DNA of 51,379 nt from JBDTVS01 sp040007095 (GCA_040007095.1 JBDTVS010000024.1:1-51379); one strand, 5' to 3'; positions 34,615-43,397 are shown, numbered from the stretch's first letter. Numbers and translations are program-made. Notes: generated by a model not told the origin, from the letters alone.

Positions 34615-37005
34615 ATGGAGCAACTGCACGAAGCCAGCGAATCACCATGGCGCGCCATTCTGGAGGCGACACCGGTGCCGATCGCGCTGAGCGACGCGCA
34701 ACAGAAACTGACGTTCGTGAATCACGCGTTCGTGACCACCTTTGGGTATGGCGCGGACGAAGTGTCCACGCTTGCCGATTGGGGCGTCCAGGCATTCCCT
34801 GACCCTCGATACCGCGAGTGGGTGCTCGCCCGCTGGCAGACCGCGGCCCGGATATCGCCGCAGGCCCCTCACGAACCGGCGGTCGAGATTGACGTCAGAT
34901 GCAAAGACGGAAGGACCGTCGTCGTTCAGGCGGAGGTGACATCCCTGTCCAGCACGCTGGCAGGATCTCAGCTCGCGGTGTTCGTCGACGTCACCTCCCG
35001 CAGACACGCCGAGGACGGGCTGCGTCAAAGCGATCTGCAGTTACGCGGCATCCTCGACAGCATGTTCGTGTTTGTGGGTTTGTGCGCCCTCGACGGCATC
35101 GTCGAGCAGGTCAACCGGGCACCCTTTTTCGCCAGCGGTCCCCGCCGCGAAGACGTGATCGGCCGAGCGCTGTGGGAAGCTCCCGGCTGGAACCATTCCG
35201 CTGAGTCTGTCGAACGTCTGCGCGATGCGGTCCGGCGCGCGGCTCAGGGCGAGGTGGTCCGTGGAGACTTCGAGGTGCGTCTCGACAGCGATCACGTTGG
35301 GTGGGTCGACGCGATCTTCGGGCCGTTGCACGACGAGGCTGGGCACATCGTACGCATCGTCGCGTCCGGCACGGAGGTGACGGAGCGGGTGCATATCGGG
35401 CAGGCACTGCGCGACGAAAGGGACCGATTCACGCGAATCGCCGCGTCCGTGCCCGGCGCGATTTTCTCGTTCCGGCTCCGGCGGGACGGCACGACGTGCT
35501 TCCCGTACGCGAGTCCAACCATCGAAACCATCTCGGGAGTACCGCCGGAGGCCCTCGTCGAAGACAGCGCACCGATATTCGCCCTGGTCCATGCCGACGA
35601 CATCGGACCGTTGCGCCGGAGCATGGTCGAATCGGCACGGACGATGTTGCCCTGGTATCGGCAGTTCAGATTGCGCAATCGGCAGGGACGGGAAATTTGG
35701 CTCGAAGGCCATGCGACGCCGGTTGGTGAGGCCGGCGGCGAAATCAGCTGGCACGGAGTCATCACCGAGATCACCCTCCGAAAGCACGAAGAAATGGCCC
35801 ACGAGAAGCTCCGGAGCCAGGTGCAGCAGGCCCAGAAGCTCGAAGCCGTGGCCCAGCTCGCGGGCGGCGTCGCGCACGACTTCAACAACCTCTTGACCAT
35901 CATCAACGGCCGCGCGGAATTCGGGCTCCAGCTGTCGCGCGTTGGCGATCCGATCCGCAAGGCGCTGCTGCAAATCCACGACGCGGGTGCGCGGGCGGCC
36001 GCCCTGACGCAGCAACTCCTCTCCGTCAGCGGCAACCAGGTCACGCAACCGATGGTGTTGAACCTGCCCGATCTGATCGTGAGCATGAGAGCCCTCATCG
36101 AGCAGTTGATCGGCGACAACATCGTGCTCATGGTGAGGCCCGCCGCGTCGCAAGGAAACATTCGGGCCGATCGCGTGCAGATCGAGCAGTTGATCATGAA
36201 TCTGTGCGTCAATGCCCGGGACGCCATGCCAGACGGCGGCACGCTGACGATCGACGTGCGCGACCTGGACATCGACGAGACGCTGGCCGGTCAACGCCCG
36301 CCTGTCGCGTTGGGTCCGCACGTCGAGCTGACGGTTCGCGATACCGGCGTCGGCATGGGCACCACCGTCCGCGAACGCATCTTTGAGCCGTTCTTTACAA
36401 CGAAGCCGGCGGGGAAAGGCTCGGGACTCGGCCTGGCCGTGGTGTACCGCATCGTCCAGCAGAGCGGGGGAAGCCTCTGGGTAGACACGGCCCCGGGCCA
36501 GGGTGCGACCTTCAGTGTCTACCTGCCACGGGTGGCCGAGACGCAGGGGAATGAGCCGGAGCGTGTTCGTGAGTCCGGGCCGCACGCGAACGAAACCGTC
36601 CTCGTCGTCGATGACGAAGTCGAAGTGGGCGCTCTGGCCCGGGACATCCTGGAAATGGCTGGCTACACGGTGATGACCGCGACCAGCGGCGAGGATGCGC
36701 TGGCGATGCTCGTCCGGGACGAAGTGGCGGTACAGCTGGTCCTGAGCGATGTGACGATGCCGGGGATGAGCGGGGTGGCGCTGATGGCGGAACTGGCAAG
36801 GACGCGCCCGGACATCCGAGTGATCCTCACCTCCGGTTTCCGCGACGACACCATGAATCGTCACGACGGTATCGACACGACCGTGCCCTTTCTCGGCAAA
36901 CCATATTCAGCAGCCGAACTGAGACGCAGGGTTCGAGAAACGCTGGACGGACCGCATCGGAGCCTGCCCGCAGCCGCCAGATCGAGCCGAATCACCACGA
37001 CCTGA
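34615..37005 (+). CDS. PAS-domain hybrid sensor histidine kinase
   Basis: 796 aa, no membrane segments, so a cytoplasmic sensor. Three PAS domains (about 8-125, 135-260, 275-395), HisKA with H-box AGGVAHDFNNLL (His ~421), HATPase with N-box NLCVNARDAMPDGG and G-boxes DTGVGMG and GSGLGLAVVYRIV, then a receiver (about 662-780) with VDDEVEVG, phospho-acceptor Asp in VLSDVTMPGMSG (~708) and Lys in FLGKPYS. A complete hybrid kinase, but no Hpt domain is encoded nearby. It precedes the flbD-motA-motB genes by 380 bases, with a palindromic repeat between, so motility control is possible but unproven. Confidence 0.94.
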   Translation: MEQLHEASESPWRAILEATPVPIALSDAQQKLTFVNHAFVTTFGYGADEVSTLADWGVQAFPDPRYREWVLARWQTAARISPQAPHEPAVEIDVRCKDGRTVVVQAEVTSLSSTLAGSQLAVFVDVTSRRHAEDGLRQSDLQLRGILDSMFVFVGLCALDGIVEQVNRAPFFASGPRREDVIGRALWEAPGWNHSAESVERLRDAVRRAAQGEVVRGDFEVRLDSDHVGWVDAIFGPLHDEAGHIVRIVASGTEVTERVHIGQALRDERDRFTRIAASVPGAIFSFRLRRDGTTCFPYASPTIETISGVPPEALVEDSAPIFALVHADDIGPLRRSMVESARTMLPWYRQFRLRNRQGREIWLEGHATPVGEAGGEISWHGVITEITLRKHEEMAHEKLRSQVQQAQKLEAVAQLAGGVAHDFNNLLTIINGRAEFGLQLSRVGDPIRKALLQIHDAGARAAALTQQLLSVSGNQVTQPMVLNLPDLIVSMRALIEQLIGDNIVLMVRPAASQGNIRADRVQIEQLIMNLCVNARDAMPDGGTLTIDVRDLDIDETLAGQRPPVALGPHVELTVRDTGVGMGTTVRERIFEPFFTTKPAGKGSGLGLAVVYRIVQQSGGSLWVDTAPGQGATFSVYLPRVAETQGNEPERVRESGPHANETVLVVDDEVEVGALARDILEMAGYTVMTATSGEDALAMLVRDEVAVQLVLSDVTMPGMSGVALMAELARTRPDIRVILTSGFRDDTMNRHDGIDTTVPFLGKPYSAAELRRRVRETLDGPHRSLPAAARSSRITTT

Positions 37006-37019
37006 CTCATTCCCGCCAA

Positions 37020-37250
37020 GCCCGTGGTAAAAGTCCGGCGCCGCAGCGAGACGGGCGAGGCGCCCCGTCCGGCAAGGCGCGACCCGCCTCCGCCAAGGCT
37101 ACGGCGAGGTCTCGCCGTAGTTCGCGTTCTTCCCCGGTGTGCCGCGAACGAAGGCGGACGACCGAGAGTACCGGGACGTATTTGAGTGAGGAGCAGCGCC
37201 GCCGGCGGGGATGCATCGCCCGGCAAATCAGTCAGACTTTCACCACGGGC
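37020..37250. repeat. Palindromic repeat, copy 2 (type I arms, with nested insertion)
   Basis: Ends GCCCGTGGTAAAAGTC (left) and GACTTTCACCACGGGC (right). Core GGGCGAGGCGCCCCGTCCGG, AGTACCGGGACGTATT and GGGGATGCATCGCC as in the other copies. About 76 bases (37084-37159) are inserted in the middle; they form their own palindromes (CTACGGCGAG-GT-CTCGCCGTAG; TTCGCG...CGCGAA; outer TCCGCC...GGCGGA). Lies 15 bases after the kinase stop. Confidence 0.85.
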
Positions 37251-37295
37251 TGGCAGTCCCCGACACACCGGGGGACCACCCCGTCCGACCGACCA

Positions 37296-37348
37296 AGGGC
37301 CCGCGCAAGAACAACGTTGCCATTGCGGACGTTGTTCTTGCGGGCCCT
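37296..37348. promoter_or_regulatory. Long hairpin upstream of flbD1
   Basis: AGGGCCCGCGCAAGAACAAC... pairs with ...GTTGTTCTTGCGGGCCCT: a ~20-bp stem with one bulged base and an 11-base loop, ending 37 bases before the flbD start. No T-run follows. It may terminate read-through from the kinase gene or be a leader structure for the motor operon. Confidence 0.6.
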
Positions 37349-37385
37349 AAAGAATTCGCGGCCGCCGACGATTACTACGTCAGCC

Positions 37386-37601
37386 ATGATAGCCGTGACA
37401 CGTCTCGACGGAATTCCGATTCTGCTCAACGAAGACCTCATCGAAACGATTGAGCAGACACCCGACACCGTAGTCTCGCTCGTCAACGGCGACAAGCTGA
37501 TGGTCCGCGACAACCCGGCGCAGCTCGTGCAGCGGGTGATCGACTTCAGACGGGTCGTCTTCGGACGACCCGCGGCGATCGCCGGCGGAGAGACGCAATG
37601 A
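37386..37601 (+). CDS. flbD: FlbD family flagellar protein
   Basis: 71 aa. MIAVTRLDGIPILLNEDLIETIEQTPDTVVSLVNGDKLMVRD is a textbook FlbD/SwrD-type start: a small protein that in other bacteria increases flagellar motor power and sits beside motA. The longer open frame upstream is repeat and hairpin DNA, not gene. Its stop overlaps the motA1 ATG (ATGA), so the two are translationally coupled. A second flbD lies at 45104. Confidence 0.92.
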   Translation: MIAVTRLDGIPILLNEDLIETIEQTPDTVVSLVNGDKLMVRDNPAQLVQRVIDFRRVVFGRPAAIAGGETQ

Positions 37602-38395
37602 GCGCCAAACTGTCGCGCATCGATTTCACCTCGGTCGTGGGCCTTCCCATCGGGGTCGGTCTCGTCATTCTCGGCCAGGCCCTCGAGGGCGGCTCGATCC
37701 GGTCCATTCTGCAACCGACCGCCGCGCTGATCGTCTTTGGGGGCACCTTCGGTGCCGTCCTTCTCAGCTTTTCGCTCAGCGACGTCAAGCGGGCGTTCGC
37801 GGCGCTGAAGACGGTCTTCCTCTGGGATGGGGAAGCGCCAGCTAAAACCATTCAGACGGTGATGAAATACGCCACGCACGCCAGGACCTCTGGTGTGCTG
37901 TCGCTGGAAGACGAACTGCCCAACGTGGTCGACCCCTTCCTGCGCAAGGCCCTGACGCTCGTCGTCGATGGCGCGAACCCGCACGCGCTGCGCGAGATGC
38001 TCGAGACCGAGAATCAGAACCGGGAGGAGTACGACGAGATCCCTGCCAAAGTCTTCGAGACGGCGGGCGGATATACGCCAACCGTGGGCATTCTCGGCGC
38101 GGTGCTCGGTTTGATCCAAATCATGCAACAACTGAGCGACCCCAGCAAGCTGGGGGAGGGCATCGCGGTCGCCTTCGTGGCCACCATCTACGGCGTGGGC
38201 GCCGCCAACCTGGTCTTGCTGCCCGCTGCCACCAAGCTGAAGATGAAGGCTCGACACGAGTGTCGGCGCCGTGAACTGATGCTCGAGGCGGTGCTGGCTA
38301 TCCAGGAAGGTCTCAACCCGAAGATGATTCAAGAGAAGCTGGACAGCTTCTCCGCGCAGTCCGGGCCGGTCGATTCACAACGTCTGGCCGCCTGA
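37598..38395 (+). CDS. motA: Flagellar stator protein MotA (set 1)
   Basis: 265 aa inner-membrane stator subunit. Four membrane segments are visible (GVGLVILGQALEGG; ALIVFGGTFGAVLLSF; GYTPTVGILGAVLGLIQIMQ; GIAVAFVATIYGVGAANLVLLP), with the cytoplasmic loop that contacts the rotor between TM2 and TM3. The PTVGILGAVLGLI motif lines the ion path. motB1 begins two bases after the stop. Close relative of the set 3 MotA at 44307. Confidence 0.95.
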   Translation: MSAKLSRIDFTSVVGLPIGVGLVILGQALEGGSIRSILQPTAALIVFGGTFGAVLLSFSLSDVKRAFAALKTVFLWDGEAPAKTIQTVMKYATHARTSGVLSLEDELPNVVDPFLRKALTLVVDGANPHALREMLETENQNREEYDEIPAKVFETAGGYTPTVGILGAVLGLIQIMQQLSDPSKLGEGIAVAFVATIYGVGAANLVLLPAATKLKMKARHECRRRELMLEAVLAIQEGLNPKMIQEKLDSFSAQSGPVDSQRLAA

Positions 38396-38396
38396 G

Positions 38397-39218
38397 ATGG
38401 GACCCGCACCTCAGATGAAACCGCCGCACCCGCCCAGGAGGCGCAAGCGGCGGCGTCAGCCCGAACATTCCAACCACGAGCGATGGCTCGTGTCGTACGC
38501 GGACTTCATCACGCTGATGTTTGCCGTCTTCGCAACCCTGTATGCGATCTCGACGGTCGACGCCCAGAAACTGCACTCGATGGCGGAGTCGGCGCAGCAG
38601 GCCTTCGACCCGAAGTCGGCCGCCGCGAGCAGCCAGATCCTCGTCGGCAAGCAGCCATCGCCCACATTGTCGAAGAATGCCGGGCCCGGCGGCGAAGTGG
38701 GCCTCGCCGACCTGCAGAACCAGATCACCAAGCGACTGGCCAAGGAAGTCGCTGACCACCACGTGGAGATCGAAAAAGATCAGCGAGGACTGGTCATCTC
38801 CATCCGTGAAGCCGGCTCGTTCGCGGTGGGCAGCGCCGACCTCTCCGGTGACGCACAAGCGCTTCTCCTGGAGATTGGCTCGATTCTCTCCGGAATCGGC
38901 AACCACGTGCTGGTCGAGGGGCACACCGACGACATCCCGATCCACACGGCGCGTTTCGCGTCGAACTGGGAGCTCTCGACCACGCGTGCGACCAACGTGA
39001 TCGCGTTTCTGCTCGACCGTGCCCACGTGTCTCCCGAACACGTTGCCGCGGCGGGGTACGCCGAGCATCATCCCAAAGTCGCGAATTCATCGGACGCCAA
39101 CCGCACGCGCAACCGACGCGTCGATCTCATCATCCTGAATCCAACGGCGGGCGCCGAACCGGCCCGGGCCGTCGAGCCAGGCCAGGCGATCGCCCACCAA
39201 GGACCCGCGCCAAAATAG
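38397..39218 (+). CDS. motB: Flagellar stator protein MotB (set 1)
   Basis: 273 aa. Basic N-terminus, then the single membrane helix with the ion-binding Asp in RWLVSYADFITLMFAVFATLYAIS, a plug/linker, and an OmpA-type peptidoglycan-binding domain (LVEGHTDDIPI, WELSTTRATNVIAFLL, GYAEHHPKVANSSDANRTRNRRVDLIIL). The final codons and TAG (from about 39199) coincide with the arm of palindromic copy 3, so the QGPAPK tail is repeat-derived. Operon flbD1-motA1-motB1. Confidence 0.95.
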   Translation: MGPAPQMKPPHPPRRRKRRRQPEHSNHERWLVSYADFITLMFAVFATLYAISTVDAQKLHSMAESAQQAFDPKSAAASSQILVGKQPSPTLSKNAGPGGEVGLADLQNQITKRLAKEVADHHVEIEKDQRGLVISIREAGSFAVGSADLSGDAQALLLEIGSILSGIGNHVLVEGHTDDIPIHTARFASNWELSTTRATNVIAFLLDRAHVSPEHVAAAGYAEHHPKVANSSDANRTRNRRVDLIILNPTAGAEPARAVEPGQAIAHQGPAPK

Positions 39219-39343
39219 CGTCGCATCGTGGCCGCCGATGCGTCCCGCCGCGCTGCGATGCTCGTCCCTTTCATGCTCCCGTCATGCGCGCTCCTCCGCC
39301 GCGCCTCGACGCCCACAGTGACAGCCTTATTCCTGTCGGTACT
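39199..39343. repeat. Palindromic repeat, copy 3 (type II arms, reversed)
   Basis: AAGGACCCG..., GTGGCCGCCGATGCGTCCCG and GCGCCTCGACGCCCA correspond, in reverse orientation, to copy 1 at 16368-16530. The right arm (CTTATTCCTGTCGGTAC) is decayed. Its left arm overlaps the last codons of motB1. Confidence 0.7.
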
Positions 39344-39366
39344 TTCCATGCCGGAGTTAGCAGCAC

Positions 39367-39523
39367 CCTGGTGAAAGTCCGGCTGCATTCGACGGGCGAT
39401 GCATCCTCGCTGGCGGCGTTGCTCTTCCCTCAAATATTCCCGATATTTCTGGTCATCGGGCCTTGCCACCGAGGCGCCTCGCCCGTCTCGGTGCGACGCC
39501 AGACTTTCACCACGGGGCTGTCA
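39367..39523. repeat. Palindromic repeat, copy 4 (type I arms, reversed)
   Basis: Left end CCCTGGTGAAAGTCCGGC, right end AGACTTTCACCACGGGGCTG; core GGGCGATGCATCC, AAATATTCCCGATATTT and CCTTGCCACCGAGGCGCCTC. Directly follows copy 3, so a type II and a type I copy stand in tandem. Confidence 0.8.
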
Positions 39524-39741
39524 GTGAAGCTTCGCCTCAAACCGACCAGCAGGAACGGACCAGGGTGCGGCGAATCTTCACTAGCCGGCCGCGCACTCAA
39601 ATACGATGTCATGGGTGACGGCTCCTTGTCAGGCAGCCTGGCGGCAGTCTTCGATGAGCGCGCCTGCCACATCGGCCGCCGGAACGGGGATTGGCGGTTC
39701 GCTGGGTCGATTCGCTGGTCGGTACTGCCTCAAGAGCGGTG

Positions 39742-40324
39742 AGTCATCCGGGGTCGAGCCCGATTCCCGCGTCGCGGCTCATGATGTCGAGCACTCGCTC
39801 GACCGGCAGGCCGGCTCGATAGGGCCGAGAGCTTCTGAGCGCATCGTAGATGTCTGCGAACGCCAGCACGCGGGCGGGAGGCGTCAGACTCGGGTGCCGA
39901 TGCCGCGGTGATACCCGCGTCCGTCAAGACGCTCGTGGTTCGAGCGAGCACGGGAATCTGGTCGGTCTTGGAATAGGGCGGTCCCAGTCCGTCCAATGCT
40001 CGTCGAGGCTCGTATCGCGGCAGAGGTTTCGCGTGTCAGTCCGATCATCTGGGCAGTGTCGGCACCGCGCTCGCATCGAGTCCGGACCTCGCGGGCGCCC
40101 TCGGGCCCTTCGACATCACTGCGGGCAGACGTCACGTGCGCCTGAGGAGGAAATGGCCTGGCGCGCTTTGCCACAAACCGACACGACTCGAGCGCGCGCG
40201 GCCCGTCGATGAGCTTCAGGTTGGCCTTGAGATCCTGCATAGAGCGCGAATGTCGACGTCGACAGCGAGGGACGGAACGTTCTGCGCGCAACACCGTCGC
40301 GCGGGAGCGATCGCGTCGAACCAC
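39742..40324 (-). pseudogene. Broken HD-GYP phosphodiesterase gene
   Basis: On the minus strand, fragments in different frames read like an HD-GYP protein: CERGADTAQMIGLTRETSAAIRA, then SNHERLDGRGYHRGIG (matching the HHExxDGxGYH metal/GYP motif), then in another frame ARVLAFADIYDALRSSRPYR and GLPVERVLDIMSRDAG before a stop near 39742. No single frame covers them, so at least two frameshifts are needed. Upstream coding similarity fades towards 40324. It lies downstream of motB2 on the same strand. A sequencing or assembly error is possible but would have to occur several times. Confidence 0.65.
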
Positions 40325-40344
40325 CCGTGCGCGAGGCCGCCGGA

Positions 40345-41103
40345 CTACTTGGAGAGGTTCTGGACGATCACCGAGACCCGTCGATTCCTCGGGTCGAATG
40401 GATCGGAGGCGACTCGCAATTGACGGTCGGCATGTCCGCGAACGGCGGAGATCTGGGTCGGCTTGAGACCTTCCCGCTGCATCACCCGGCGCGCGGCATT
40501 GGCGCGATCAGCCGACAGCTCCCAATTGCCGTACCCATTCGCGCTCGCGTACTGGTGACTGTCGGTGTGTCCCTCGATAATGATGGAGCTATTCAACGTG
40601 CCGAGCTCCTTCGCGATGATCGCCAGGATGCGCGACGTCGCCGGCAACACGCCGGCGCTGCCGCTGTCGAAGAAGCTGGATTTCTCGGCCTCCAGCAGAT
40701 CGATGCGCAGCCCCTCGGCCGTGATGGTGAATTCGATCTGACTACGCAGCGTCTTGAGATCGGGCAGGCTGTCCAGCCGCTCGCGGATGTGGCTGACGCT
40801 CAACTCGAGCGCAGCGCGCACCGCTTCCGAGCTGCCCGCCGGCGTGTCCATCGCCGCCGCGGCCTGCTTGCCACCATCGAGAATGCCGTCGCCGCCGCCC
40901 TTCGTATCGAACGCCCCTGGATCGCGGAAGTAGCCGGCGACCGCGGCCTTGATCGGCTTGCTCTGTCCGACCAGCCACATGACCAGGAAGAAGGCCATCA
41001 TCGCGGTCATGAAGTCGGCGAAGGCGACCTTCCACGCGCCGCCGTGGTGACCGCCGTGACCGCCCTTCTTCTTTTTGACGATGATGATGTTCTGGGTGGC
41101 CAT
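40345..41103 (-). CDS. motB: Flagellar stator protein MotB (set 2)
   Basis: 252 aa. Gly/His/Lys-rich N-terminus (KKKKGGHGGHHGGAWK), membrane helix with ion-binding Asp in VAFADFMTAMMAFFLVMWLVG, then the OmpA-like domain (IIIEGHTDSHQY, WELSADRANAARRVM, GHADRQLRVASDPFDPRNRRVSVIV). Clearly a different MotB lineage from sets 1 and 3, whose helix reads SYADFxTLxFA. Starts two bases after the motA2 stop region, so co-transcribed with motA2. Confidence 0.95.
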   Translation of the reverse strand: MATQNIIIVKKKKGGHGGHHGGAWKVAFADFMTAMMAFFLVMWLVGQSKPIKAAVAGYFRDPGAFDTKGGGDGILDGGKQAAAAMDTPAGSSEAVRAALELSVSHIRERLDSLPDLKTLRSQIEFTITAEGLRIDLLEAEKSSFFDSGSAGVLPATSRILAIIAKELGTLNSSIIIEGHTDSHQYASANGYGNWELSADRANAARRVMQREGLKPTQISAVRGHADRQLRVASDPFDPRNRRVSVIVQNLSK

Positions 41104-41105
41104 GG

Positions 41106-41975
41106 CTACGCCGCCACCGCTTCAGGCTTGCCCGGCTTGCAGAATTTCTCCGTCTCTTCGAAGGTTGGACGGACCTCTTCCGGCAGGACGCGGCGAGCGA
41201 ACTCTACCGCGATCACCGGCGGCATACCCTTGTACAGCGCCACCAGCCCCGCCCGGATGCACTGTTCGTAGTTGCCCTCGTCGGCGATGTACTGCTCGAG
41301 CCGTGACGCGAGCGGCTGCACGAACCCATAACACATCAAGATGCCGAGAAACGTGCCGACCAGCGCCGCGCCCACTTTTTCGCCAATCTCTGACGGCGGA
41401 CCGTCAATCGCCCCCATCGTGTTGACCACTCCGAGGACCGCGGCGACGATCCCGAGACCCGGCAGCGAATCGCCGACCTTGCCCAGCGTCGCGGCCGGCA
41501 GGCAGGCGTGGTGATGACGCACGTCGAGATCCATTTCGAGCAATGTGTCGAGGTCGTGGGGCGAGATGCCGCCGACGATCATCACCTTCAGCGAGTCGGA
41601 GAGAAAATCGAGCGCCTCGTGATGCGCCAGAAAACCTGGAAACTTCGAGAAGACGGGGCTCTTCTCCGGCGATTCGACGTGGGTTTCGAGCGCCATGATG
41701 CCGCCCTGCTGCGACAGCTTAAACAACTGGTACAGCATCGCGAGCAGCTCCGAGTACTGCTGTTTCCCCTTCGGGGCCTTGAACAGCGCGAGGATCTGCG
41801 ACACCAGCTGTTTGACGATCGGCAGCGAGGTTCCGATGATCAGGCTGCCGAGCGCCGCGCCACCGATGATCAGAAATTCAGCCGGCTGGCTGAGCACCAT
41901 CAGGTGGCCGCCTTCAATGAGGAACCCACCGATGACCGACCCAATCACGACGAGCGCGCCAACGATTAGCAACAT
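41106..41975 (-). CDS. motA: Flagellar stator protein MotA (set 2)
   Basis: 289 aa, longer than the set 1 and 3 paralogues. MLLIVGALVVIGSVIGGFLIEGGHL is the first membrane segment, FLIIGGAALGSLIIG the second; DLDVRHHHACLPAATLGKVGDSLPGLGIVAAVLGVVNTMGAIDGPPSEIG and VGAALVGTFLGILMCYGFVQPLASRLEQY complete the MotA type seen in proteobacterial motA-motB pairs. The conserved PGLGIVAAVLGV segment is intact. Forms an operon with motB2 and has no flbD partner. Confidence 0.95.
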   Translation of the reverse strand: MLLIVGALVVIGSVIGGFLIEGGHLMVLSQPAEFLIIGGAALGSLIIGTSLPIVKQLVSQILALFKAPKGKQQYSELLAMLYQLFKLSQQGGIMALETHVESPEKSPVFSKFPGFLAHHEALDFLSDSLKVMIVGGISPHDLDTLLEMDLDVRHHHACLPAATLGKVGDSLPGLGIVAAVLGVVNTMGAIDGPPSEIGEKVGAALVGTFLGILMCYGFVQPLASRLEQYIADEGNYEQCIRAGLVALYKGMPPVIAVEFARRVLPEEVRPTFEETEKFCKPGKPEAVAA

Positions 41976-42181
41976 TGTCTCAGTCCACCCATCAAGAGAT
42001 ACGGCCGCACCCGCGGTGCGCGCGCCACCAGGGTCCTTGTCATCAGCATCCGAGCCCGTCCCACCTGCAGTCGCGTCCTGCCCCTCGCAGGCCGATCTTC
42101 TCGCTGTCGACGTTCCTGCTCACATGACCCTCGCCTGGCGAATGACTGGTGAGTGCCCCCATGGACGTTACGCATGCACGC

Positions 42182-43255
42182 CTACTGCCAGGTCTCTGGC
42201 CCATCCCCGACGCCATCGCCGGCCGACGACTGATCCAGAAACCGCAACCAGGCGAAGACCACATCCGGGTCGAACCGCGACCCCGCGCCGCGCACGAGCT
42301 CGGCGTTTGCGCGATCAATCGAGACCGGATCACCGGAAGCGCCCGGGGCGGTCAATGCGTCGAAGGCGTCGACCACCGCGATCACCCGCGCCCCAATCGG
42401 AATGGCGTCGCCCCGCAGCCCGAGCGGATAGCCGGTCCCGTCGTAGCGCTCATTAGCCGCGAGAATCAGCTCGGCCGCGAGGCGGAGGCATGGCACGGTA
42501 ATGGCGACGTCGTAGCCGATCTGAGCATGGCTTCTCATCAGCGCCAGTTCGGCGGCAGTCAGCGGTCCGGGCTTGTGGATCACCGCATCGGGAATCGCGA
42601 TCTTGCCCAGCTCGTGCAATAGCGCGCCTTGTTCGATCGCATCGAGTGCCGGCCCTTCGACACCAAGGGTCGCCGCCAACGGCACCGAGAGCGTCGCGAC
42701 ACGGCGCGCATGCGCCAGCGTTTCGGGACGCCGCTGGTTCAGAATCTCGAGCAGGGATTGAAGGTCCGCCGACGAGCTCACGGCGTGCAGCGAGAAGGTC
42801 TCGCTCAAACGGGTCGTCCGATCGGCCACTTGCTCCTGCAGATGCGCCGGATGACGTCGGGCGTGCACGGCCGCGCGCCGCCATTCCGCCGCCCGATCGA
42901 TCGCGTCGATCAGCTCGGATACCTCGAACGGCTGCTGCAGGTAGTCGAACACACCGATGCGCATGGCTTCGACGGCCGCATTGAAGCTTCGCTTGCCGGT
43001 GATCAATATAATCGGCAGGTCGGGGACCTGCTGCCGCAGCCGGCCCGCCAGTCTCATCCCCGCGTCTTCCGGCGTCGTCAGCGCGAGGACGGCCACGTCG
43101 ACGCCGTTTCCCTGAGTCAACTCGATTGCTTCGCGTGCATCGCGAGCGCCAATGCAGCGATATGGCGCGTGCTGGGTCAGGCGGTCGCAAAGGTAAGCGC
43201 GGATCGCCGGCTCATTGTCGACGACGAGAATATTCGGGCTGGACGACCCCGTCAT
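42182..43255 (-). CDS. Degenerate receiver/HD-GYP domain protein
   Basis: 357 aa from the ATG at 43255; the open frame further upstream is unrelated. Residues 8-115 form a receiver fold (ILVVDNEPAIR, then VDVAVLALTTPEDAG, IILITGKRS, DYLQQPF), but the phospho-acceptor Asp position is Ala58 and the conserved Lys is Gln108. Residues ~165-335 are HD-GYP-like: LLHELGKIAIPDAVIHKPGPLT has HE for the HD pair (214-215), and AANERYDGTGYP lacks both His of HHExxDGxGYP (Ala267, Asn268), while RVIAVVDAFDALT is kept. Probably a cyclic-di-GMP binder or protein-interaction module rather than an enzyme. It lies between two stator operons. Confidence 0.85.
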   Translation of the reverse strand: MTGSSSPNILVVDNEPAIRAYLCDRLTQHAPYRCIGARDAREAIELTQGNGVDVAVLALTTPEDAGMRLAGRLRQQVPDLPIILITGKRSFNAAVEAMRIGVFDYLQQPFEVSELIDAIDRAAEWRRAAVHARRHPAHLQEQVADRTTRLSETFSLHAVSSSADLQSLLEILNQRRPETLAHARRVATLSVPLAATLGVEGPALDAIEQGALLHELGKIAIPDAVIHKPGPLTAAELALMRSHAQIGYDVAITVPCLRLAAELILAANERYDGTGYPLGLRGDAIPIGARVIAVVDAFDALTAPGASGDPVSIDRANAELVRGAGSRFDPDVVFAWLRFLDQSSAGDGVGDGPETWQ

Positions 43256-43397
43256 CGGGGAGCCGGTCGATGGGATTCCCTTGAGACGACTGCTCACCAA
43301 GTGCAACACGCGTATTCCCCCAGGATGCGGCCGTTCAGATCGAACGGCCCGAGCAAGAAATCGGCTCAGGGGGGAAAATCTTGAAGGCTGACGCGCG

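Noticed and set aside
35041..36864. 607-aa minus-strand ORF
   Set aside because: Shadow of the hybrid histidine kinase, whose domains are all recognisable on the plus strand.
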